Shown piece by piece: positions 56,103-64,000 of a stretch of DNA of 64,000 bases (position 1 is its first letter; every line of letters starts with the position of its first letter). The notes beneath the pieces were generated by a model. It did not search any database and was not told where the DNA came from. It saw only the letters and a list, made by a program, of their open reading frames with translations. Made by a program: the position numbers and the translations under genes. The DNA is from Steinernema hermaphroditum. Lineage: Eukaryota > Nematoda > Chromadorea > Rhabditida > Steinernematidae. The stretch is taken from positions 15,229,205 through 15,293,204 of the forward strand of contig CM059623.1 of NCBI GenBank assembly GCA_030435675.1, written 5' to 3'.

Positions 56103-57089
56103 GATCACTGACTTCGATTGACAATACAACTGTGATCGTTGATAGCAACACAAAGCGAACCTTTCAGTGATAGAATCTATTTTATCAGCTATGGTGAAGG
56201 CACTCAAACATAACCATCTGGTCAAAAAAGTACGTTGTAGATCGTCGTTTATGCAAGTAGGATCATATCGGACGTGCAATAAAATAGACCAAAGTTCACG
56301 AGTTTATCTTCTCGGGCATCGGAAAGGAGAAGAGGCTCAATACTGTGGAGGCGCATCGGTGGGTCACTGCGGGCATTTTCAACTTGGCTGGCGGCAGAGA
56401 CGTCGGCGTTGCAGAGCGTTTTCGGCAGCTTCCATGGGTAGACCCAGCGATGGGCTGAATCTGTTGAAGGCTTGACGATATGGCACAGCGGACGAAGTGG
56501 GAACCATGGCTCGAGGCAGCTAGAGGCGCTGGCTTCGAAGTTCGAAGATATTTCCGCTTTTCATAGTGGCGCGGGTAATCACGACAGCCTTCTTGACAAG
56601 ATCAACACCTTACTGGCAAGACTTTGAAGACATAGACCAAACTAAAAGTTTACCAAACTTATTGGTGCTATTATCAAACTGTTGCCGGAATGGGGGAGCG
56701 TTGTCGGAGTTTTTCTGTGTCCGAATCCTCTGTCTCAATTTTAGGGAAGTCCCAATACCAAAAATCATTGTTAGCCGCGAGCTCCTCTTTCATTCCGTGG
56801 GATTGACGGAATGCATATTTATATAAGTAACTTTCAAACTTATATTTTGATGTTCCGTCGAGGTGGCTTTGCTTCCGCTCTATTTGGTGGGGATGAAGTA
56901 ACGGATGTGAGCCCCATTCCGGCAACTGTTTGAAAATAGAGCCAACTTATTATTAAGGGTAATAGTTTTACGACGATTTTCATAGCTTCTTGGCAAGACG
57001 TCGTTCTCATAGCAGCTCTGCACATAGAGATGTAACGGCGACCAGTACGACCTTTGATCAAACGCCATAGACTGTTGCAAAGTGCAACT
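56103..57089. other. Region between direct repeats, with inverted repeat
   Basis: No credible gene. About 45-base imperfect arms at 56652-56697 and 56912-56965 (CAAACTGTTGCCGGAATGGG and complement) form a large inverted repeat. The whole 56025-57170 block may be a non-autonomous mobile element or a segmental duplication. Confidence 0.45.
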
Positions 57090-57170
57090 ATTTCGGTCGT
57101 TTCACCCGTGAAACAAAGAACGATATGAAATGTCATTTTTACAGTGTTTCACTGTGATAGAACAAAAGCT
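57090..57170. repeat. Direct repeat D1, right copy
   Basis: Second copy of the repeat at 56025-56102, with CGGTCGTTTCACCCGTGAAAC and TGTCATTTTTACAGTGTTTC. It lies just upstream of trypsin-fold gene 4. Confidence 0.6.
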
Positions 57171-57248
57171 GATAAGGGTCATGGTCATGAAGCACGTATT
57201 CGTCAATATTTAAAGCTTCCACTGCCAACGACGGATCAGTCACTCGCC

Positions 57249-58903
57249 ATGAGACGTCTCTTCTCTATCATCCTCTTCGGCTTAGCCCACTCATTTTCGT
57301 TGAACCTCACCTCCACCTTGGTTCGCTTCGGGTCAAATTCCTTTTTGATACAACATGTTTTAGCTCAAAGATGGACACAGGAGCGAGCAGGGTCACTTCC
57401 CCTACGTTGGCTACTTGGAGTCGGGATGCAGCGGCGCGCTCATCACTCCCCAGCACGTCCTCACTCATCTCCGGTGCACCTGGGACCTGACAGAAGAATC
57501 GAAGATCTACTTTGGCTATGTCAATCTTCGCGTACCGTTCGACGAGGTTCCGAACGCCCAAGTCGGCACGCCTAAACATATCGAAATTGTGACCGTGCAT
57601 GAAGAGGTTCGACTGCTTAATGCCTATAGCCTTGGTCTGATAACGGTAAGTCTATCCAAATTATTGCAAAGGGTTCAATAATTCATCAGATACGCAAACG
57701 CAGTCACATTATACGATCTAACGGCATCGGGGTACGATCGAACTCGTAGAAAAATGCTTCTTCTTGAGAGCTGCTGCCCTGAATATTTAATTAGTAGATG
57801 AAAATCAAGCTGATGGCTTTACCAAAGTTACCACCGGCTCCGGGGGACAATCAGCTTCTTCAGCACATGGATCGTAGAATCGAGCTGGCATAGCCGTGAG
57901 AAGGGCGATGAAAGAGAATAGGAGAAACAGCTTCATTGCGAACAGCAACGGCCTGAATAGAGATTTTCGACCGATTATAAAGCGCATTTAATTGGTGAAA
58001 TAATCCTCTGCGATTGCAGCGGATTATTTCAAGGTTATATTGCAAATTATTTGCAGCTTTGTCCCTTCATAGCACCACCAATTGGTGTAATCAGAGGTAC
58101 AATTGAGTGGTTAAACTCAAAAGTTTATCAGGTATATACAGTCTGTTCCATAAAGATAGGACCAGTCTGTTTTTTACGGGTTTGAAGAAGGCCATGCCCT
58201 TAGCGATATTTTGTTGACAGCGTGTGAAAGAGCTACTATTTCTGCATATCTTCCCGTATGCTGTGGACTTTAGCTCTCTCAAAAAAATGAAAAACAAACT
58301 AAATGACTTATCACTTCTAGCTCAAAGAACCATTGCTGACATACGAAAAGTCAAACTATAGCACTTGGCCCATCAAAGTAATGCGCAACGACGGCATTCT
58401 ACTGGTGAATCCTCCGGCGCCCAAGCATCCACCTGTTATCGTTGCATACGGTAAACGAGGAACTGGAGAGTACCGCTTTACAGATCAGCAAAACTTCAAG
58501 AAGACACGCTTCCTTAACCCCAACGTCTGCAGGTCTGATTATATATTGTGGCTATAATGCAAGATACAATTTTAGGAGACAGTGGTCAGACTTCAACGCC
58601 GAGGCGGTGTGCGTGGGACTTGAATTTGGCGGTGACCAGCTGATGACTGTATGTTGAATGGGGGTGAATCAAGGATGAAACTGTTTTTAGGGAGATAGTG
58701 GCGCTACCTTGTCCGTCTACCCCTACGAGGTGGATCCCCTCTACCCGTGGCCGAAGAAGCCATACCTCATCGGAATCGGCGCCTACACTCCCGGCAGCGA
58801 CTCCGGCTTCTTCGTTCGTGTGTCCAAGTTCTGTGACAAGCTCCATGAGATGACCGGTGGTGCTTTCTCGTGCCACGACAAGACCGAAAATGTGTTCCCT
58901 TGA
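57249..58903 (+). CDS. Secreted trypsin-fold protein 4, His and Asp lost, Ser kept
   Basis: Exons 57249-57320, 57364-57645, 58321-58532, 58576-58648 and 58691-58903 encode 283 residues. The signal peptide is MRRLFSIILFGLAHSFS. Fold markers are HFPYVGYL, HVLTHLRC, AYSLGLIT and GDSGATLSVY, with the C-terminal FFVRVSKFC helix. The nucleophile motif GDSG is intact, but the His position is arginine and the Asp position serine, so ordinary catalysis is not expected. The segment YPYEVDPLYPWPKKPY after GDSG is an insert rich in proline and tyrosine. Intron 2 is 675 bases and contains a small gene on the opposite strand. Intron phases match gene 5. Confidence 0.8.
57805..57936 (-). CDS. Nested gene for a small secreted peptide
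   Basis: A minus-strand frame of 43 residues lies inside intron 2 of trypsin-fold gene 4. It has a textbook signal peptide (MKLFLLFSFIALLTAMPA) and a mature part of about 25 residues with two cysteines and an acidic, proline-rich middle (DPCAEEADCPPEP). A CTTTATAA TATA-like box about 35-40 bases upstream of the ATG on the same strand supports independent transcription. I recognise no family. An in-frame upstream ATG at 57987 would add residues before the signal peptide and overlap the TATA box, so the later ATG is preferred. Confidence 0.5.
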   Translation of the reverse strand: MKLFLLFSFIALLTAMPARFYDPCAEEADCPPEPVVTLVKPSA

Positions 58904-59114
58904 TTCTGTCGGTTAGCAAGTTATTTGCTTGTGTAATAAATTGCATGCATCTGGCTAAACGCGAGAGAAAATCCCGAGTGCAAGAAGTCGAGGTGATTTG
59001 GAGGCATCCGATTTACAAATACGTTGTATGCCCTCACATATCGATGCGCGTTCATACTTTCTAGGCCATCCACTTGCTTACTAGATACAACGAAGAGCAA
59101 TTCTATCAGTACTA
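58904..59114. other. Intergenic after trypsin-fold 4
   Basis: Apart from a possible AATAAA at about 58936, nothing seen. Confidence 0.35.
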
Positions 59115-59160
59115 TTCGGTTGACTGCCTTACCCTTCGGGTAGAAAGGCAGTCAACCGAA
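59115..59160. repeat. Perfect 16-bp hairpin
   Basis: TTCGGTTGACTGCCTT and its exact complement flank a 14-base loop that itself contains ACCC/GGGT. Could be a rho-like or hairpin RNA element, or a mobile-element remnant. Confidence 0.75.
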
Positions 59161-59283
59161 ATGCCGTTACACCTTTCACTGCCCCATTTGGTGGGTATAA
59201 AAATGAAAGCCAGTAAGTGTTTCCATTATTCAGAAGCGGTTGGTCTTTGCCTCGTTTTTGCCAAAGAGCATTTACTCTCTGCT

Positions 59284-59450
59284 CCCCACCACTTAATCTC
59301 ACGAAAATCGCTGTTTACGACCACACACAGCGATAATGGCGTTTGATTTTAGGCAACAGGACTCTGCGACCGAAGTTTCACTACGGTATCGCTGTGTGTG
59401 GTCGTTTGTGACTCTCGTAAACAGCGATTTTCGTGCGATTAAGTGGGGTT
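59284..59450. mobile_element. Small inverted-repeat (MITE-like) element
   Basis: The arms read CCACTTAATCTCACGAAAATC to CACACACAGCGATA and, inverted, TATCGCTGTGTGTG to CGATTTTCGTGCGATTAAGTGG. The right arm has about a dozen extra bases. No coding content. No clear target duplication, so the assignment is tentative. Confidence 0.5.
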
Positions 59451-59484
59451 AAAGACATTGAGGAAGGTAGTGGAGCTAAGAAAA

Positions 59485-59575
59485 AAAGTTATGCCGTCGA
59501 GTGGGATCGAACCCGCGCAAAAGAGGCATGGTAGTCCAGCACGTTAACCACTACACCACACAGTCATCCGTTTTC
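59485..59575 (-). mobile_element. tRNA-like repeat (SINE head)
   Basis: On the minus strand GTGGTGTAGTGGTTAACGTGC is a good A box and GCGGGTTCGATCCCAC a good B box. The acceptor arm does not pair, so a tRNA gene is unlikely. Confidence 0.45.
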
Positions 59576-60582
59576 ATTGTGCTTAAACAGCACTATATCA
59601 CCGAATCCCTGTCTTTTAACCTGCTTTTAGACCCTCTCATATAAGATGCTGCCGGTGCGGTATACGTCACTGCACTACATGACCATAGCTCTACCAGTCT
59701 ACAAAGTTTCAGCCAAATCGGCGTGTATCACTTCGAACACTTCCCTTGTAAATCCGATTGTCGAAATACTGCCAGAAGATTCAAGGCTACGGAATCGGTC
59801 TACTGTGGTTGATTTTGCAGCCGAGATATTACCATTTTTTTGTCACATGAGATACTTTAACGTATAACCTTCTGTAACCACATTCGTTCCACCAACCTTC
59901 CTAACGTGAAGGGGTCTCTCTGAATTGACTCTACTACATGCGAATGAAATGTACAAAAGACATCTGTCTACAATCGTCGACATCCTATGGAGAGTGAAAA
60001 TCTTGGCACTGATAACCGGCGCCATCATCAGCTCTGCTCTGTCTACAAGGCGTTTGTTGGGTGACATGACTTTAGGCTCCGGCGTAGGCTCATGACAATG
60101 GATTTTACGCGATCCCTGTAGTCTTACGTTTCGAGCTTAGCATATGGTGAGGAATCTAGTTGGTAACAGCGGCCGGAATCGAATTGTTCTTCACCATAAG
60201 TGGTAGTATGCGTTAATGTCATGGAGCCCGTTTGTTGGTCACATTTAGTTGCACGGAAGCATACTCTATGAGATTCCACTGCCTCAAGTTGCCAAAACAC
60301 AATTGCGTACAGGTGTTGTTGATGATAGAAAATGTGATCTTTCTATGCGGAAGTATCAAACATCAATGTTCATTCAGAGGGGTGTACTGATAACAGCTCA
60401 ACCACTGCTGACTTTTATTAGGGAAATCGAAATGTAGTTCGTCGCTTTATTCATGAAAGTTCATGCTCTTTGGACGGTTTCAAATGATCGATACATTGAG
60501 CGACACGTGTAGTCGGTGGACGAAACATCGATTAGGCTACATCTGCAAGCTGAGGATGTTCATTTATAAGATGTGCTATGTA
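59576..60582. other. Gene-free stretch
   Basis: About 1 kb without a supported gene. A degenerate tRNA-like patch with CGGCCGGAATCGAATTG lies near 60167-60230. Confidence 0.3.
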
Positions 60583-61287
60583 TTACCTTTCAGATAGCGT
60601 GTCGTAGCCAATCCGAATCCGTCTCTTTTGATACCAGCGACCAAACAGGAAGGTGCAAATGCAAATTATAATAATTGCCAGCACATACAAACAATATTTC
60701 ATCAGCCAGTCTGTAGACCAAGATGGAGAATAGCCTGGATTAGGTGTCAATTCCGTAGGGCTGGGAAGTGTGAAAGACGACAGGTGGCTGGAAGTCGACT
60801 TGGTCGTTGTAGAAAATGGGCTACTGGATGCATGGTCGGGGGTAGAAGACGCTGGCCGAGGACTGGACTCAGATGGGCGACGAAAACCACCGGTCCATAA
60901 AGAAGAACTGGTACTCGGTGTCGCATCACTTGATGGTGCAAGAGCAGATGTCGAGGTGATATCCATCGAAGTTAACGTAGCGTTGATAAGATGCAGATCC
61001 TGAGGCGCATCAGGCCGTATAGAACCGGACTTAACGGTACTGGTGGTCATGAGTAGGCTGCTGTAAGTTGTCATAGGAGTCGTAGTAAGCTTTGTTGAAG
61101 CGGAGGTGCCAAATATGCGCCTAGTAGGCGGAGGAGAAATGGTGGTCGCTGTGGTTATTGGAATCAGGGTTTTCACTCTCCACAGGATCCCTAAATAACA
61201 CTGTACGAAGCCATGAGAGAAGCCGTAGCCGATTGTTTCTCGATGCCTAACAGGGAAGTCGGTTTTATTTACGTCGACAACCTTCAC
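60583..61287 (-). CDS. Mucin-like single-pass membrane protein (3' part)
   Basis: A long minus-strand frame ends at 60583. It encodes a serine/threonine/proline-rich stretch of about 150 residues (for example TTTPMTTYSSLLMTTSTV, PSESSPRPASSTP), expected to be heavily O-glycosylated. A clear transmembrane helix (CLYVLAIIIICICTFLFG) and a short basic cytoplasmic tail (RWYQKRRIRIGYDTLSER) follow. The coding exon probably starts at a TTATTTAG acceptor near 61190. Upstream frames to about 61690, including a cysteine-containing segment DCKSGAFIGATEAELSYG ending at a GTAAGT donor, look like earlier exons, but I could not complete the model. Type I cell-surface protein; ligand unknown. Confidence 0.5.
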   Translation of the reverse strand: MKVVDVNKTDFPVRHRETIGYGFSHGFVQCYLGILWRVKTLIPITTATTISPPPTRRIFGTSASTKLTTTPMTTYSSLLMTTSTVKSGSIRPDAPQDLHLINATLTSMDITSTSALAPSSDATPSTSSSLWTGGFRRPSESSPRPASSTPDHASSSPFSTTTKSTSSHLSSFTLPSPTELTPNPGYSPSWSTDWLMKYCLYVLAIIIICICTFLFGRWYQKRRIRIGYDTLSER

Positions 61288-61699
61288 CTTACTCTGAGGA
61301 AATTTTTTTTATGTACTCCCACCGTGCATCAAACTGATAGTCCCAAAGCGCTGGCACTCAACCAGACAGTCACAGAAAAAGTCCTACATATAAACGAATT
61401 ACTATTTGTTAAGTCTGTCCAAAATGTTGCTTTGTACCCTCTGGTCACTAATAACATTACTTACTTTCATGACGCCGTACGATAACTCCGCTTCTGTAGC
61501 GCCAATGAAGGCGCCTGATTTGCAATCTCGCGGCTGACTGTATCAGTAACGTACAGATGACGAGAAATAAGATCGTGGGAGGCATAATAAGGCTGAAAAA
61601 GGTAACAATGTAATGAAACGAATATCACTTCTCAGCAGATGAAGCCATCTCCTTTCTTGCACAGAGGAGCAGTATCGATCGCCGTAGCCGTTTTTTATA

Positions 61700-62680
61700 A
61701 ATTTTTCTTCATCACTGATATCGTTAGACGATGCGTCCTCCGCGCCATCTGTCTGGTCGTAAGACCATATATATGAAGTATGAAGCTAATTTGATTCAGT
61801 TGATAGGATAGATGTACATTTTTTGCTTCATACAAGGTGGACTTTGGAGATAAATGGATTTTGGACGCAAGTGGATTATAAGGGCACCTTGGACGCAAGT
61901 GGATTATCACACTGTAAACAAAAAATGTTCTTGTTGTTTAACCAATCTCGTAGTCTGCATGCTTTCGTAAATGACTTTCCAGACTTCTACCATCCCATAT
62001 TGTTCACACTCCTAACATGTCCTACAACAATAACATATGCAGGATAGTACAAAGAACGGCACCTAGACGGAAGTCTAGAAATTCAGACCGATGTGACTGG
62101 TCGCTTTATATAGTTTTTCGCTTTTTTTCTTCCTTTTTCGACTGGTCTGACACTTCGATGGTCACAAAATGATATATCAGACAGTTGCCTAGGTACCTTT
62201 TTTTGAACCACACTGTCGGATATCACAAAAAGGGCATCTTGGAAAGAAGTCTCTGTCAAGTCATCTCCGAGGGCTTCCAAACGTGAGGTCAGTCGGAAAG
62301 AGAACAAACGCTCTTAGTAGGTCATCATGGTATAGCCTGCAAGCGGCAAATGACAATCGATCTTCAATCCTAAGATTGTGGGTTATAGTAGTGTCCTTTC
62401 ACCGAAACTGAGCATCTTGACCCTGATCATGAGCATCAAAAGCTTATGTGTTCTGCTCAGTTTTTTAATTTCTCTACTGAACGATTTTGATGGTGATAAG
62501 AAGACTAGCCCTTGATCACAAGAACTGCTTTTGAACAAAGCATCGTTTTCCTCGCTTCACGCAACAAAAGGTGATAAGAAAGTACACCTTTTTGTTGCGT
62601 TTGATCTGCAAAAGAGGGTGGGAACGACCAGTTTTACTTTGTCTACCTTAATCCAGTCCTATCTGGCACGCAATTCACTG
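61700..62680. other. Gene-free stretch with short repeats
   Basis: A direct repeat CTTGGACGCAAGTGGATTA-like (about 61862 and 61890) and a hairpin CGCAACAAAAGGTG/CACCTTTTTGTTGCG (about 62560-62600) are the only structures seen. Confidence 0.4.
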
Positions 62681-62687
62681 TATAAAA
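62681..62687 (+). promoter_or_regulatory. TATA box of trypsin-fold 5
   Basis: TATAAAA 35 bases before the ATG. Confidence 0.6.
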
Positions 62688-62721
62688 CGACTGAATAATC
62701 CAGATAAGTCACTCTGCCAAG

Positions 62722-63705
62722 ATGTGGTTTTTCCCTGTCGCTGTTCTTCTGGGCGTCGCCCAGTCGCTCCCAGTGAATCTCACTGATGCCACCTCCAACC
62801 TGGTACTGTAATGCTGAAGCAACTTCGTATTTTATGGATATGTTTAGATCGACTGGGGAGCAAGGGCTGGGGAACACCAGTTCCCCTTCATGGGTTTCTT
62901 CGAAAACGGAGAGGACTACCTCAATGGATGTGGAGCCGTGCTCATCTCTCGCTACCATGCCATCACCCACAACACATGCCGTTCGTTGATCGCCATCGGA
63001 GGCAAGATCAGCTTTGACTTTATTAAAAAAGAACAGGGATACCCGGCACAGGAGGCCACCGTCAAGGAGATTAATCAGTTGACGCGCTACGGCCGCTCGC
63101 CCCTAGCGGGACCGTACGATCTTCTTCTCTTCACGGTACATATTAGAACTTTACTTTTGGCTTATGTTGTTCAGTTCGAGGAACCGGGACTCCCCGATAT
63201 TTTGCCTGTTCCAATCGCCAGGAATAGCTACTATCATCCGTACGGCGAATATTCACCACTTTCCATCGGATACGGCTATGCCTACGCCAATCCGAATCCT
63301 GGTCCGGTCAACTATCCTCCGGGCACACTCAATTACGCAGTTGCGAAGTACCTCGATGATCGGATCTGCAAGTAAATTTGCTCTTTTTCCGCTTCGATTG
63401 CTCATTCTTTTAATCTTAGGAGACAGTGGCACGATTATAACTACACGGCTATGTGCGCAGGTTTAAAATATGGAGGAGATCTTCTCCATAGGGTAGGCGA
63501 CTTGTTCTCTTTATCACTCAATGATTCCTCCGTTTAGGGAGACACTGGCGGCAGTCTCGTTGACTCCAAGGACGGAAAGTATCTTCTTCGTGGAATTGCC
63601 GCCTACACGCCGCAGTCGCATTCCGGCTTTTATGTTCGCGTCTCCGAGTTCTGCGACCTGTTTGAGGAGTACACGCGAGGTGCGATGACGTGCCGTGAGG
63701 ATTGA
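62722..63705 (+). CDS. Secreted trypsin-fold protein 5, catalytically defective
   Basis: Exons 62722-62802, 62848-63135, 63175-63371, 63420-63492 and 63538-63705 encode 268 residues. The signal peptide is MWFFPVAVLLGVAQS. Fold markers are QFPFMGFF, HAITHNTC, YDLLLFT, the GDTGGSLVDS motif and FYVRVSEFC. The His position is threonine, the Asp is kept and the Ser position is threonine. A threonine nucleophile without the histidine is not a known serine-protease arrangement, so it is probably non-enzymatic. A tyrosine/proline-rich insert (YGYAYANPNPGPVNYPPG) precedes the short fourth exon. Exon phases match trypsin-fold gene 4. Confidence 0.8.
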
Positions 63706-64000
63706 AGTTATGATCGGTGTTGTAAATTACTGGATGATAAAGATTGCTCATTTTGAAGTGTGGTAGGATTGGATGTGTCTATCTTATCGTATGGGTTTAC
63801 ATCTTTCATTCCCGGCAACGCAAAAGCTGTCTTGATCTGATTGGACCCGCTGTATGTATGACATGGAATTTACGCGATGGTTTCTCTCTTCTGATAACTT
63901 CCAGATGAAGAATCACTTTGAGCCAAGACTGGAAGGTAATGTAGCACGGGGATAAAGAAGTGCTTCCTGTGGTGTACTCTAATCGCTCTTTCATAAGCTC
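63706..64000. other. Window end, no gene recognised
   Basis: Minus-strand frames here are short and unsupported. There may be part of a further gene beyond the window. Confidence 0.3.

Noticed and set aside
59485..59575. Functional tRNA gene on the minus strand
   Set aside because: Good A and B boxes, but the acceptor arms are not complementary; read as SINE-like.
1..64000. CRISPR arrays, prokaryotic origins or riboswitches
   Set aside because: The window is eukaryotic, and no regularly spaced identical repeats were seen.

Overview
This window reads as a piece of a nematode nuclear genome, most likely a rhabditid. That is an inference from gene content and splice style; no rRNA or species marker is present. 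Coding sequence is broken by many short GT-AG introns (about 40-60 bp) ending in TTTCAG or TTTTAG. Several ATGs sit immediately after such an acceptor, as expected for spliced-leader trans-splicing. Three U6 snRNA genes of metazoan type are present. The dominant family is the CHK/ecdysteroid-kinase-like (DUF1679) family that is heavily expanded in nematodes.

Layout. 1-763: 3' end of the TFIIF alpha (RAP74) gene. 1128-3546: two secreted single-domain expansin/RlpA-like proteins plus a decayed third copy; the last two copies are each followed by a U6 gene in an expansin+U6 tandem duplication. About 3950-5046 (-): an unrecognised gene facing the methylmalonyl-CoA mutase gene (5331-7858, +, seven exons). 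8325: a third U6. 9169-53526: a cluster of twelve CHK-like kinase genes on both strands, eleven apparently intact and the last with a one-base frameshift, plus one truncated two-exon copy at 37668-37993. Exon 4 (253 bp) and exon 5 (278 bp) keep the same length and phase in nearly every copy, which made the gene models easy to verify.

Interleaved in the cluster are a complete Tc5-like DNA transposon (11946-14763) with 290-bp terminal inverted repeats and a five-exon, 494-residue transposase; a hAT-type MITE (23809-24085); tRNA-derived SINE-like repeats; two divergently transcribed trypsin-fold proteins (34231-36819); the C-terminal exons of an ABCA transporter (37293-about 37650); and a threonine-rich C-type-lectin-like gene (38280-39552).

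54809-63705: three more trypsin-fold genes of the same distinctive group, one hosting a nested antisense gene for a 43-residue secreted peptide, and a mucin-like single-pass membrane protein (60583-61287 and upstream).

Functionally the window looks like an environment-response region rather than a pathway. It holds predicted small-molecule kinases, secreted wall-active or carbohydrate-binding proteins, and secreted protease-fold proteins that have all lost the catalytic histidine. The tandem copies differ in intron content, donor type (GT or GC) and motif residues, so the region is evolving by duplication and decay. The most unusual signals are the tRNA-like Pol III modules inside the inverted repeats of two unrelated DNA transposons, the paralogous empty site that proves the Tc5-like insertion, the TH-x-x-C pseudoprotease group, the expansin/U6 duplication, and the kinase-ABCA junction.
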